Counted from the stretch's first letter, positions 45,416 to 54,825 are shown. The stretch is 64,000 bases of DNA from Streptomyces xanthochromogenes (GCF_014650455.1 NZ_BMUZ01000023.1:1-64000), one strand, 5' to 3'. Notes: generated by a model not told the origin, from the sequence alone. Numbers and translations are program-made.

Positions 45416-45843
45416 GACGCGTCACCGTGATCGATGTGCTGGATGCCCTTGGCCTGCACAGGGCCGTGGAAGGTGTTGTGCTGGAACTCGATGTGGTCAC
45501 CGCCGGACGGCGCTCCGGGTTGCGGGGCAACGGACCGCAGGTGCGCCACTGCCCGCTCGAGAGCGACGGCGAAGTCCGGGTCGGTCTCGTTGGCCTCCTC
45601 CAGTGCGAGCCGGACCCGCTGCCGGGTCCGTTCGCTCGGCAGTTCGTGACCGGACGCCGCCTCGTCCGTCAGCCGGTGGAACGCTGGGTCGTCGCCGAGC
45701 TTCCGGCTCACGACCTCGTGCAGGCGATCCATGCCGGCGTTCACCATGCGGTCGACTTCTCCGTCGGCGCGCCCGGCCGCGAGCCGAGCCTTTCGTACGG
45801 CCCAAGCGAACAAGTACCCGATCGCGATCTCGACGCCCGTCAC
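45412..45843 (-). CDS. small helical protein with C-terminal amyloid-like motif (Bell-like effector candidate)
   Basis: The GTG at 45843 with GGGGGA upstream gives 143 residues. The N-terminal domain (1-103) is helical: a hydrophobic first helix (VEIAIGYLFAWAV), then amphipathic helices with DDPAFHRLTDEA and DPDFAVALERAVAHL. A short linker leads to N123-T-F-H-G-P-V-Q-A-K-G-I-Q135. The layout (helical domain plus C-terminal motif) resembles bacterial Bell-domain effectors with BASS amyloid motifs, related to RHIM. It is co-translated with the membrane partner. Assignment to that class is inference. Confidence 0.6.
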   Translation of the reverse strand: MTGVEIAIGYLFAWAVRKARLAAGRADGEVDRMVNAGMDRLHEVVSRKLGDDPAFHRLTDEAASGHELPSERTRQRVRLALEEANETDPDFAVALERAVAHLRSVAPQPGAPSGGDHIEFQHNTFHGPVQAKGIQHIDHGDAS

Positions 45844-46554
45844 AGCATCCCCCTACGGCCACTGCTGACCTCACGTCAAACGGCACCGCTCACGGGACGC
45901 CGAAATCGAGAGTCTGGGACGGTGCCCAGCATGGCCGCGCACTCCCTTGAGGCCCTGGCCCTGGTGGGACTGGCCCGCCGTGCGGACGACCGTACCCGTC
46001 GACGTTCCTCTTCGGCCTTGCCGCCCCGTTGGACCACCAACGCCTGCCCGTGCGCGGGGAGTTGGGCCGCCGAGTCACGCGGGTGGCGGTGACGACGCGA
46101 CAGTGCCAGAAGGATGCGGCACGGCTGCCGACCTGGGCCCGAGCCCGTGACATCGCGCCGGACCGGTTCAGCGAACGGCCCGCCTCGTCCAAGGCCAAAG
46201 CGCGGACGGTACGAGCATGGCGGCGAGCAGCGAGATCAGGGAGCCCGGCGAGAGGCCCGCGCCGACCCGCCTCCCGACTTCCGCCCCGCTGCGGCGATGC
46301 ATACGACACACATCAGCTGTTCTGTTTCCATGCTCCGTGGACAGCCGGCGCGCTCCCCCGCAGTCACTCCGGCTGGGCCACGCATTCATCATCACCTCGG
46401 CGCACAATCCCGTGCCCCTTCCGCCGTGCATGATCACCGATCCGGGGTATACGGAAGCCCGGGCGGGGCCGGTGTGAACCCCCTTGCCTCGCCTCGCCGT
46501 TGAGGACGGGGCCGCCCACGACGGGCGCAGACGGATACGGGAGAGAAGGGGGAC
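45844..46554. other. gene-poor stretch before whiB
   Basis: No supported gene was found over 711 bp. A plus-strand frame near 46010-46150 reads TFLFGLAAPLDHQRLPVRGE with plausible codons but no start or family, so it may be a relic. The whiB promoter should be in the last 100 bp. Confidence 0.35.
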
Positions 46555-46917
46555 ATGATGGTGTTGCTGGGGTGGAGCGAGCGGGCGGTCTGCAAGGAGA
46601 GCGACGCGGACGCACTGTTCGCCGAGACCGCGCGGCAGCAGGAAGCCGTTGCATTGTGCGGTGCTTGCCCGGTCCGGACGCAATGCCTGGCCCACGCTCT
46701 GGACCAGCGGATCGAGTTCGGCGTCTGGGGTGGCATGACCGAGCGGGAGCGTCGCGCGCTGCTCCGTCGGCGCCCGCGCGTCAGCTCGTGGAGCGACCTG
46801 CTCGAAAGCGCCCGTACGGAGTACGGCAAGGACCCGGTCCTGGTACCGGCCATCGGCAGCGCCCCCACGGCACGGTCCGCTCTGCGCGCCACCCGCCCGG
46901 CCTCGAAGGCCGCCTGA
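46555..46917 (+). CDS. WhiB-family iron-sulfur regulator
   Basis: This 120-residue protein has the four cluster Cys of the family: C13, then C35-x2-C38-x5-C44. The FGVWGGMTERER turn is the sigma-factor-binding signature. Wbl proteins bind a 4Fe-4S cluster and the principal sigma factor to control development, redox or antibiotic genes. A tandem ATG ATG start follows a purine-rich ribosome site. Accessory Wbl genes are common in Streptomyces arms. Confidence 0.92.
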   Translation: MMVLLGWSERAVCKESDADALFAETARQQEAVALCGACPVRTQCLAHALDQRIEFGVWGGMTERERRALLRRRPRVSSWSDLLESARTEYGKDPVLVPAIGSAPTARSALRATRPASKAA

Positions 46918-47033
46918 CGCGGGGGCCGCCTATGTCAGGCAGGAGAGCAGGGATGCCGTCGTCGGCCGGGACCGGCGAGGGTTTTGTCCGCCGACTTCCG
47001 ATACGGGCGCTCCGTGCGGGGAACCGTACCGTC

Positions 47034-47531
47034 ATGACCATCACGAACACACGCGACTCCATCGGCCCCTGGCTGCGGTACGGCGCCACCACTACGGCCG
47101 TCACAGCCACCGCGGTGCTCGGGGCGCGAGCCGTCGATCCCGCGAGCGTCTGGTACCGATCGCTGCGCAAACCTTCATGGCAGCCGCCGTCCTGGGCCTT
47201 CGGTGCCGTCTGGACTCCGCTGTACGCCACCATCGCCTACGCGGGCGGCCACGCACTGGGCGAGGCCGCAGACCGACAAGAACGCACGCGACTCGCGACC
47301 GGTCTCGCCACGAATCTCGCCCTCAACGCAGGCTGGAACTGGCTCTTCTTCCGCCTTCACAGTCCGAGGGCGGGCTTGGCCGGAACCCTGCTCCTGAACG
47401 TGAGCAACGTGGACCTGATCCGCCGTATCGCACGGGTCGACCGTCGTGCGGCGCGAGCACTCCTGCCGTACGCGGCTTGGTGCGCCTTCGCCACGGCGCT
47501 CAACGCGTCGATCGTCCGCAAGAACCCGTAA
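47034..47531 (+). CDS. tspO: TspO/MBR family membrane protein
   Basis: The ATG at 47034 gives 165 residues and five membrane helices. The family motifs WYRSLRKPSWQPPSWAFG and VWTPLYATIAY near the N-terminus and LNAGWNWLFF later are clear. TspO proteins bind tetrapyrroles and are linked to stress and redox control. It is 116 bp downstream of whiB on the same strand. Confidence 0.9.
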   Translation: MTITNTRDSIGPWLRYGATTTAVTATAVLGARAVDPASVWYRSLRKPSWQPPSWAFGAVWTPLYATIAYAGGHALGEAADRQERTRLATGLATNLALNAGWNWLFFRLHSPRAGLAGTLLLNVSNVDLIRRIARVDRRAARALLPYAAWCAFATALNASIVRKNP

Positions 47532-48024
47532 AGGGCTTCGCCGGGCCCGACACGACTCGTACGGTCCCGCACGCCCCCGTGCGCGTCGGCCCGAGCGGAA
47601 GCGCTATCGCCCGTCGTCGCGGCACGAAGATCAGCGGCCGGACCGCGCCCTCCGCCCTCTCGTTCCGTCCGTGCCGCCCGACAGCACGCCGATCCAGCCC
47701 GGGCCGGCGGGCGGTCCCACCCCCTGTCCGTGTCGACGTTGGGCTTCTCCCGTCTCGGCCACCGGGGCGTGTTGAGGGGCACGTCGTCAACGGCTTCCGG
47801 CACGATGCGACAGGCGATGCCCCGGCTGGTGACGAGGATCAGGTTTCACCCGGGCGGAGTGTCCTCGGGCACGGTGACGTGGAACGTCCTCTCGTGCGAG
47901 AGGACACCGTTCCTCGGCTACACGCGAGAGAGGGCACGGGAAGAGGCGCTCCGCACCGGTGGCCGAGCCGCCGTCGTCCGGGAGGCAGCTCCCGACGGCG
48001 CCTTCGACAGATCCGGCCCACCGT
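47532..48024. other. intergenic between convergent genes
   Basis: A plus-strand frame (47730-48035) reads VTRIRFHPGGVSSGTVTW then NVLSCERTPF with high third-base GC, but has no clear ribosome site or family. It is left as a weak possibility for a 70-100 residue protein. Confidence 0.25.
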
Positions 48025-48783
48025 TCAGACGCTGACCTGGCAGGAGTGGAATTGGCCTGATTCCACGGTGACTTCGCTCCACGTCAGGGGCGGGCAGAGA
48101 TCGGTGAGTGCCAGCAGTCCCCTGGTCTGGTCGTACAGGCGTCGCCGCAGCCTCAGCAGGGGCCACGTGGGCTCGCGTACGTGGTCGTTGCGGGTGAGGG
48201 TCATGGTCTCCTTGGCCGTGACGGTCAGCCCGGCGTGCTCGCACCAGTGGGGCAGGCTCTTCAGATCGGGATTGGTCACGGGCAGACGGTGGGCGTAGGT
48301 CCGTAACTGCGGCAATGCGTCGGTCAGTCGAGGGGTGAAATAGGTGATGGCGTCCACCGCGGTGTCCCCCAGGGGCTGGTGAAGGGTGTAGCGGTAGGTG
48401 AGCACACTCCGGCCCGGTTCCACGGAAAGCTCTGCCGCGAGGGCGGGCGCGACCGAGGCGCTGAACAGGCGCCCGGGGCCCGGCGGCACGGTGGCGACGA
48501 ATGGCGACGCCTCCTGCCGGGCTCCAGGGCGCGGCGACGGCTCGATGGCGGACGACGTGCGGACGACGGTGCCGCGGCGGCCGGTGAACACCAGGCCCTC
48601 TTCGCGGAGCAGTTCCAGGGCGGACCGGACGGTGTGGCGGGCCGCTCCGTACTTCTGGGCCAGGGCCCGTTCCGGCGGCAGCGCGGCGCCCACCTGGATG
48701 CGGCCGGAGTTGATGGCCTTGGCCAGGTCGGCGGCAATCGACTGATAGGTGGGTGTTCTGGAGGAAGATCCAGCGACTGACAA
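48025..48783 (-). CDS. GntR-family regulator with UTRA domain
   Basis: The TTG at 48783 with GAGG about 7 bp upstream gives 252 residues. The N-terminal winged helix (TYQSIAADLAKAINSGRIQ then LPPERALAQKYG) is typical of GntR; the C-terminal UTRA ligand domain includes TYRYTLHQPLGD and HWCEHAGLTVTAKETM. A CAATCTAGATTG palindrome lies 42 bp upstream of the start. UTRA members sense phosphosugars, amino acids or plasmid transfer signals. No obvious target gene is adjacent. Confidence 0.88.
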   Translation of the reverse strand: MSVAGSSSRTPTYQSIAADLAKAINSGRIQVGAALPPERALAQKYGAARHTVRSALELLREEGLVFTGRRGTVVRTSSAIEPSPRPGARQEASPFVATVPPGPGRLFSASVAPALAAELSVEPGRSVLTYRYTLHQPLGDTAVDAITYFTPRLTDALPQLRTYAHRLPVTNPDLKSLPHWCEHAGLTVTAKETMTLTRNDHVREPTWPLLRLRRRLYDQTRGLLALTDLCPPLTWSEVTVESGQFHSCQVSV

Positions 48784-48824
48784 AACGACCTCACAGTGCG
48801 TAACGGCTCGTGTGGTTCGCGCGA

Positions 48825-48836
48825 CAATCTAGATTG
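48825..48836. promoter_or_regulatory. 12 bp palindrome, CAATCTAGATTG, upstream of GntR gene
   Basis: This perfect palindrome is followed by GGTCTA, giving TTGGTCTA as in some GntR half-sites. It lies about 42 bp upstream of the regulator start, so autoregulation is plausible. Confidence 0.45.
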
Positions 48837-49464
48837 GTCTACACCTCTCGGCAAGCCGGGTTCACGATCCGGACCATGCCGCTCACGCCCACCCGGCCGG
48901 AATCCGACGCCCGGGCCGTCCGGCCCGCAGTGAACCGCCGGCCCGCCCCGCCATCCATCGCCAACCGGCTTTGCAGCGAGGCGAGTTCGGAATGGCCCTC
49001 GCGCCGGACGCCGCAACCCTGGTCGGCCGACGACCGGTGCGGCTCGCTGTGCACTCCTCCGCCTCACCGCCGGGGCCTCCACGACACCGTCGAGTAAGAC
49101 GAAGGCCGTGCTGATCAGAATGCGCAGCCGAGTTCCCCTGTCGTCGCGTCTTGGCTGCCCCCGGTGCAGGGAAGTGCTCATGTCACCTGTCCCGGCGACA
49201 AGGCACAGGACCGGCGCCCGCCGCCTCTACCGGACTCGCGCCCCGCACGCGCCGATCGTGGTCCATAACCCCTGATCACGAAGGAACTCATCGGTTGTCG
49301 CCGCACGGCTCCCCGCTCCGGCCCGACCGGCCGGGCACAAGGGAGCGGCGGATGCCCCCGGCGGGTCGGTACTGGTGGCACTGCCGCGTGGCAGAATCAC
49401 GGCCCGTGATCCGACGAACGATGCGCCGCACACCATCCTGGATCTCCTGCGCCCGGACGGCGCC
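48837..49464. other. intergenic upstream of NYN-like gene
   Basis: Apart from the palindrome before it, I find no supported gene. A GTG at 49375 is in frame with the next gene and could extend it by 30 codons. Confidence 0.4.
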
Positions 49465-49818
49465 ATGAGGACGCGCCCGGTGCTGATCGTCGACGCCGCG
49501 AACGTCGTCGGATCGGTGCCCGACGGGTGGTGGCGCGACCGCAGGGGCGCCACGATGAGGCTCCGGGACCGACTCGCGGAACGCGAGGGGAGCGAGGAGG
49601 TCATCCTCGTCGTGGAAGGTGCGGCCCGAGACGTCGAGTCCGTGCCCGGAGTACGCGTCGAGTCCGCGCCGGGCAGCGGGGACGACCTCATCGTCGAACT
49701 CGCCGCCGCCTACGCGGACCGCCCGTGCACCGTCGTGACCGCCGACCGTGCACTGCGTGAGCGGGTCCAGGCGTACGGCGCCGAGTGCGTCGGGCCCCGC
49801 ACCGTGCGACCGGCCTGA
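49465..49818 (+). CDS. PIN/NYN-like RNase domain protein
   Basis: The ATG at 49465 gives 117 residues; a GTG at 49375 is possible. PVLIVDAANVVGSVPDGWW, GSGDDLIVELA and VVTADRALRERV supply three acidic patches typical of NYN/PIN nucleases (YacP-like). Actinobacterial relatives are often labelled NTP pyrophosphohydrolase. It probably cuts RNA or is a decayed relative. It is monocistronic. Confidence 0.65.
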   Translation: MRTRPVLIVDAANVVGSVPDGWWRDRRGATMRLRDRLAEREGSEEVILVVEGAARDVESVPGVRVESAPGSGDDLIVELAAAYADRPCTVVTADRALRERVQAYGAECVGPRTVRPA

Positions 49819-50191
49819 CCAACCCGCCTACGGCCGCCTCCGCCGCCCGGCCGTGCAGGGGTGGGCGGCCACAACCAAGGTGACTCGATGAGGCGCGGCG
49901 CGGACGTACGCGTCGGCCATCGGTGCATCTCGTTCCGTCCGTGGGTCACGCGCCGCGCACCGGTGGACCCCGTCGGGCGGTCAAGGCGCGTCGGGTGACG
50001 AGGCGCGAGGCATTCCTGTTGCCGCGGGCACGGTCGCAGCCCGGCACCCTGGCGGGGAGCCAAGGCCTGTACGCCAGGTCGGCGCGAACGGTCGGCGCCT
50101 TTCGGCTCGCACGGCGTGCACGATCGTCCGTTGGTGTTTAGCGTCGAGTTCCCCAAAGGGTCCGGTCGACTACCACGGGATGAGGGTCGCC
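49819..50191. other. intergenic upstream of carboxypeptidase gene
   Basis: No gene or strong repeat was seen. GC falls near 50128-50150 (TTGGTGTTTAGCG), where the promoter probably lies. Confidence 0.4.
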
Positions 50192-51484
50192 ATGCACCGG
50201 CGCGCAGTCGCTACCGGCTTTCTCACTGGTCTCACCGCGCTGAGTCTGGTGTGCGGCGGTCTCGCCGTCGCCAATGGCCCGGCCGACGGACCGAAGGCCG
50301 AGGTCCGGACCGGCTTCGAGAGCAGCGACGGGGCGCAGTGGACCAGTGAGCCGCAGGAGCAGGCGCTCCTCGCCGAGGTCGACCGGCTCAGCGAACGGAC
50401 CTCGGTACGGCGGATCGGTACCACCCGCCAAGGCCGTCAACTGCGCGAGGTGCGCATCGGCGGGCGGCAGGCCGACATCACCGTGCTGCTCGTGTGCAGC
50501 CAGCACGGGAACGAGCCGGCGGGTCGCGAGGCCTGCCTCACCACCATCCGTGACCTGGCCCTGGCCAAGGACCGACCAACACTGGACTTCCTGGAGCACA
50601 CCGTCGTCCTGGTCGTCCCGACAGCGAATCCGGACGGTCTGGCCGCCGATACCAGGACGAACTCCGAGGCCGTCGACATCAACCGCGATCACATGGCCCT
50701 GAGGACCGAGGAGGCGGCCGCCATCGCGTCGGTCCTGCGTGACCGGCAGCCTGACGTCGTCTACGACCTGCACGAGTACGCGGCTGTCACCGGGCACTAC
50801 GACAGGGACCTCTTCGACCTCTGGCCGCGCAACCTCAACACCTCGCCGCCATTGCGCGAGGAGGCTCGGGTCCTGTCCCAGGACTACGTGCGCAGGGCGG
50901 CGCAGCGGGCCGGATTCAGCACCGGCACCTACGGGATCTGGACCGATCCGAAGACCGGTACCCCCATAAAGCAGGTGGCCGGGGACGGCCAGGAACGCAT
51001 CCTGCGGAACACGGCGGGCATCAAAAACGCGATCGCCCTGCTGATCGAGAGCCGTATCAATGCCACGACCGAAGCGGAGCAGAAGACTCCCGCGGTCAAC
51101 AAACGACGGCGAGTGAAGGCCCAGTTGACCGGGCTCAGCGGCCTGCTCACCTACGCGGCGGACCGTCGGAAAGCCATCGAGGCCGCCACGTCCCACGCCG
51201 CCGAGCACGGGGACCAGGGGACCCTCTACCTCGCCGGTGCGGACAACAGTCCCCCACAGCCCGCCGACATCCTCGGCTCTCCCCCGTGCGGTTACCGCTT
51301 GGACGAGAACCAATACGAGCACGTCGGACGTCAACTCGCCCTGCACGGAATCCAGTTGCGCCGGTCACCGGACGGGGGCGCCGTCGCGCCCATGCGTCAG
51401 CCGCTCCGCGGTTTGGTGCCGCTCCTCCTGGACAGCCGTGCCCAGTACAGGCTGACCGCCGCAGAGCCCATCGACCGCTGTTGA
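50192..51484 (+). CDS. secreted M14 zinc carboxypeptidase
   Basis: The ATG at 50192 with GAGGG upstream gives 430 residues; an ATG at 50180 is also in frame. A signal peptide (MHRRAVATGFLTGLTALSLV to about residue 30) marks export. Zinc ligands are in SQHGNEP (HxxE) and DLHEYA; NPDGL, DINRDHMAL and TRNxE-like residues complete the M14 site. It trims C-terminal residues from peptides outside the cell. It is monocistronic; the C-terminal region (about 310-430) is family-specific. Confidence 0.88.
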   Translation: MHRRAVATGFLTGLTALSLVCGGLAVANGPADGPKAEVRTGFESSDGAQWTSEPQEQALLAEVDRLSERTSVRRIGTTRQGRQLREVRIGGRQADITVLLVCSQHGNEPAGREACLTTIRDLALAKDRPTLDFLEHTVVLVVPTANPDGLAADTRTNSEAVDINRDHMALRTEEAAAIASVLRDRQPDVVYDLHEYAAVTGHYDRDLFDLWPRNLNTSPPLREEARVLSQDYVRRAAQRAGFSTGTYGIWTDPKTGTPIKQVAGDGQERILRNTAGIKNAIALLIESRINATTEAEQKTPAVNKRRRVKAQLTGLSGLLTYAADRRKAIEAATSHAAEHGDQGTLYLAGADNSPPQPADILGSPPCGYRLDENQYEHVGRQLALHGIQLRRSPDGGAVAPMRQPLRGLVPLLLDSRAQYRLTAAEPIDRC

Positions 51485-51796
51485 GGTTTCCGTCACCGCC
51501 TCCGCAGCCAAAACAGCGCCCACGCGGGAGGGGGCTTGCACCGCCACGGTGAGGTGCGGCCAGAACGAAGGCGACGCCCCGTTCACCATCGGCACGCCGG
51601 CCGAGAACGGCAGGCAGTGCAAGCGCTGCGGCGCCGCTCCGAGTATCCCCGCCGACGACCGGCCCGCCGCCGACCAGAGTGCGGCGGCTCGGCGCACCTT
51701 CGAAGGACACGGCGAAGAGCACCGGTCCGTACCGCCGCGGCAGCAATCGGCAAACCCGCCATACTGAGCGGCGCTTGCCGGGGTACCCGGGCCCGC
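51485..51796. other. intergenic with possible small Cys-containing ORF
   Basis: A plus-strand frame from GTG 51549 to 51767 reads VRCGQNEGDAPFTIGT then QCKRCGAAPSIP, with good third-base GC but an incomplete zinc-ribbon pattern. I do not call it as a gene. Confidence 0.25.
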
Positions 51797-52090
51797 ATGG
51801 CATCGAAGAGCGAACTCGTCAAGTCCCTGCGGGCCGTACGGCAACTGCGCCACGTCCGTGGCTTCTACGCCCTGGGCCTCGCCCTGTGGACCGCATCCAC
51901 GGCGTGGACAGCCTGGCAGTCGCCCGGTAGCCCGCAGATGTGGGTGTCCGTCCTGCTCCTGGTCATCTTCAGTGGTCTGCTGGGGCTGACGTCCCTGTGG
52001 CTGCAACGCCTCCGAGCCCGCGAGAGGTCCGACGTCGCCCACCACGCCGCTCCCCGTACGTCCCGCGCACCGGGCCACGCGCACGCCTAG
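51797..52090 (+). CDS. small two-helix membrane protein
   Basis: The ATG at 51797 gives 97 residues. A basic N-terminus (KSLRAVRQLRHVRG) precedes two hydrophobic helices, GFYALGLALWTASTAWTAW and MWVSVLLLVIFSGLLGLTSL, so both ends should be inside. The C-terminus is His/Arg-rich. No family was recognised. The codon use is normal. Confidence 0.6.
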   Translation: MASKSELVKSLRAVRQLRHVRGFYALGLALWTASTAWTAWQSPGSPQMWVSVLLLVIFSGLLGLTSLWLQRLRARERSDVAHHAAPRTSRAPGHAHA

Positions 52091-52169
52091 AGACCCTGCG
52101 TGAACATACTGTCGGCCCGCCGCAGGACAGTCATGGTGCGTCCGGGGCTGTCGAGTCGCGCCGCTCTCG

Positions 52170-52985
52170 TCCCACGGTGCATCGCCTGGCGCCCGGCGCG
52201 GCTCTCTGGCCCGGGCCTTCGCAGGAAGCCAGAGGGCGGGTCACGGAGTTGCGAGCGGGTTGCCCGGTGAGGTGGGCGGTCCAGCCGGCGACGCAGCTCA
52301 TCACCAAGACCGGCGTGAGGGCCGGGACGTCGAAGCACATGAGTGGTAGGCCAGTCCAGCCGGACAGTCCGGGTTGGGATGGATTCTTCTGCGGTCGAGC
52401 AGGGCGTGCCGCAGGGGCGTTGTGCAGGGTGGCTAGCCGACTCGCTTCCGGATCGGCAGCACGCGCCTCCATCCGGTCCAGGGCGTCCTACGTGATCGGA
52501 ACACGGGAGTCTTCGCGCTTGTGTGCACGATGCCCCAAGCCCATGATCTTCCGCTCGGACGCCGACCCCTTGTCGAGCCAGGCGTCGGCGCGGCACGGGG
52601 CGTCGATCTCTCGGGAATGTGCGTCACGGCCCGTTGGCACCGCCGTGCATCGGCCCCCTCACCACTCCGATCGTGGTGGTGACGGCGCTGTAGAGGTCGG
52701 AGAGGGCGGAGGCGACGACGCGCGCTAGCCGCGTCCTCACCCGGGTCGCGGAAACGCCCGATGCTGCAAGGTACTTCTGGGTTGCCCGGACCATCCCGCG
52801 AGGAGCTTCGGCCATCACGACCCGCGCGCCGAGTTCGCCGTCGCCCTCGGCTGCGAACTGCGACACGTCCACCGGCTCGTCCACGCCGAAGGTCCACCCT
52901 GGGCGACCCCCGCGACGCGACACCGATCGGATTCGGCACGACCAGGGGCCACCCGTCGAACACGTCCGGGATCCACCGCGTTCCG
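52170..52985 (-). pseudogene. citrate/2-methylcitrate synthase relic, frameshifted
   Basis: On the minus strand, segments of citrate synthase appear in order but in different frames: RVVASALSDLYSAVTTTIGV then RGPMHGGAN (ending at TGA 52624), KIMGLGHRAHKREDSRVP, LMCFDVPALTPVLVMS then AGWTAHLTGQ, and TRPLASCEGPGQR. The HGGAN and GHR blocks match the active-site regions of methylcitrate synthases. The DNA upstream (about 52730-52985, starting MTDDGTRWIPDVFDGWP) does not look like the N-terminus of that enzyme and may be another broken gene fused to it. Confidence 0.8.
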
Positions 52986-53296
52986 TCGTCGGTCATCCGC
53001 CGTCCCCCCGCATCCGCCAGTCGAGTGCGCCGCGACCGTACCCGACGTACGACGGGACACGGCGCCGACGGACAGAACCACTCCTCGATGCCCGTCCGAG
53101 TGGATCCGCGTCATCCCCAGCCCCCGAATACTCGGTTCCGTTGCGCGCCCGCCTCCCCCGTCTTCGTTCGATCGTCTGGCGGCAGGCAAGTGGCAGCCGG
53201 CCGGTGGTCAAGCCCCGCATCTCCTCTCACGCCTCGCCGGATGCCCCACGGTGATCTCGATGAGGCCTAAGAGAATCGACGCAGCAACGATAAAAA
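52986..53296. other. intergenic upstream of SDR gene
   Basis: No supported gene was found between the relic and the SDR operator. Confidence 0.35.
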
Positions 53297-53311
53297 TCTA
53301 CACTGTGTAGA
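53297..53311. promoter_or_regulatory. TetR operator candidate, TCTACAC-T-GTGTAGA
   Basis: This perfect 7 bp inverted repeat with a one-base centre lies in an A+T-rich patch 52 bp upstream of the SDR start. A TetR gene is the last gene of the same operon. Confidence 0.65.
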
Positions 53312-53362
53312 CTTTTGCCGAGGGAGCGACCCGGCTCCTGGCAAGGCCGCTCTGGAGGAACC

Positions 53363-54211
53363 ATGGAGAACCGGAACTGGCTCATCACCGGCGTCAGCAC
53401 GGGCCTGGGGCGCGCATTCGCGCACGCCGCCCTGGCCGCCGGGCACACCGTCGTCGGCACCGTACGGTCCGAGGAGGACCTGCGGGCCTTCGAGGAGCTC
53501 GCGCCCGGGCGTGCCCACGGCCGCATGCTGGACGTGACGGACGATGACGCCGTCTTCGGCACGATCGCGGAGGTCGAGCGGAACGTCGGACCTCTGGACG
53601 TCGTTGTCGCCAACGCCGGCTACGGCCTGGAGGGCACCTTCGAGGAAACCCCGCTGGCCGAGGTGCGCCGACAGTTCGAGGTGAACGTGTTCGGGGCAGT
53701 GGCCACCCTCCAGGCGGCGCTGCCCCACATGCGTCGCCGGCGCCGCGGGCACCTGATGGCTGTCACCTCCATGGGCGGACTCATGGCCGTGCCCGGCATG
53801 TCCGCCTACTGCGGCAGCAAGTTCGCCCTGGAGGGCATCCTGGAGGCGCTGGGCAAGGAAGTCGCGCGGTTCGGAATCCATGTGACGGCGATCGAGCCCG
53901 GCTCGTTCCGCACCGACTGGGCCGGACGGTCCATGACACGCGCCGCGCGGACCGTCGACGACTACGACGAGATGTTCACCCCCATCCGCGAAGCGCGACA
54001 GAAGGCCAGCGGGAACCAGTTGGGCAATCCCGCCAGGGCCGGAGACGCCCTCGTGCACATCACCTCGGTCGAGCAGCCGCCGTCCCACCTAGTCCTGGGC
54101 TCGGACGCCTTGCGGCTGGTCACCGCCGCACGCACGGCCGTGGACGAGGACATCCGCGCGTGGGAGGCGCTCTCCCGTACGACCGACTTCGCCGAGGGGG
54201 CTCAACTCTGA
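53363..54211 (+). CDS. short-chain dehydrogenase/reductase
   Basis: The ATG at 53363 with TGGAGGAA upstream gives 282 residues. LITGVSTGLG is the cofactor loop, VVANAGYG the NAG motif, and SAYCGSKFALEG with the preceding TSMGG give the Ser-Tyr-Lys catalytic set. It reduces or oxidises a carbonyl or alcohol with NAD(P)H. The TetR gene overlaps its stop (TGATG), so the two form an autoregulated operon under the upstream palindrome. Confidence 0.9.
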   Translation: MENRNWLITGVSTGLGRAFAHAALAAGHTVVGTVRSEEDLRAFEELAPGRAHGRMLDVTDDDAVFGTIAEVERNVGPLDVVVANAGYGLEGTFEETPLAEVRRQFEVNVFGAVATLQAALPHMRRRRRGHLMAVTSMGGLMAVPGMSAYCGSKFALEGILEALGKEVARFGIHVTAIEPGSFRTDWAGRSMTRAARTVDDYDEMFTPIREARQKASGNQLGNPARAGDALVHITSVEQPPSHLVLGSDALRLVTAARTAVDEDIRAWEALSRTTDFAEGAQL

Positions 54212-54825
54212 TGCCCGGCCGCCCTTCCGCGCACGGCCGTCGCCCCACCGAACGCAAGGGGGATGTCCGGGAGCGGGCCATCCTCGACACCTGCGAGGCC
54301 CTGCTGGCGCACAAGGGCTACGACGCCATGACCGTCGGCGACGTGGCCCAGGGCGCCGGTATCACGCGTGGTGCCCTGTACTTCTACTTCGGCTCCAAGC
54401 AGGAAGTGGTCACGGCACTCGTGGCCCGGACCGTCGAGCATCTGTGGGAACGGTCCCGGGTCACCGCGCAGACCGAAGAGCCGCGTCCGGCGATCACGGC
54501 GGCCATGCAACGCACGGTCGAGCTGTGGAGTGCGCACGGTCTGGTCATGCGCACGGCGATCGACCTGTCGTTGACGGTGCCGGAGATCGGCGAGCTGTGG
54601 AACCACACGGCCGACCTGTTCATCGTGGCCATCACCGCCGTCCTGGAACGCGCCGGCGTCCAGGGCGGCACCGCACCGGATCAGGCCTCGGCGATGGCAC
54701 GCGCCCTGTGCTGGATGATCGAGCGGACCTTCTACCACGCCTCACAGGAATCCCGCGAGAAGCTCCAGGAGGCGTCGGCGACATGCGAGTACATCTGGCG
54801 GACCAGCGCCCGCCTGATCCCCTGA
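54211..54825 (+). CDS. TetR-family repressor
   Basis: The ATG at 54211 overlaps the SDR stop; the product is 204 residues. The HTH reads MTVGDVAQGAGITRGALYFY followed by FGSKQEVVTALVART. The C-terminal domain has the helical ligand-binding pattern. It probably binds the TCTACAC palindrome at 53297-53311 to control the SDR operon. The ligand is unknown. Confidence 0.9.
   Translation: MPGRPSAHGRRPTERKGDVRERAILDTCEALLAHKGYDAMTVGDVAQGAGITRGALYFYFGSKQEVVTALVARTVEHLWERSRVTAQTEEPRPAITAAMQRTVELWSAHGLVMRTAIDLSLTVPEIGELWNHTADLFIVAITAVLERAGVQGGTAPDQASAMARALCWMIERTFYHASQESREKLQEASATCEYIWRTSARLIP

Noticed and set aside
47730..48035. 101-codon plus-strand ORF
   Set aside because: Third-position GC is high, but it lacks a clear ribosome site, family or conserved neighbour, so it is only noted in the gap entry.
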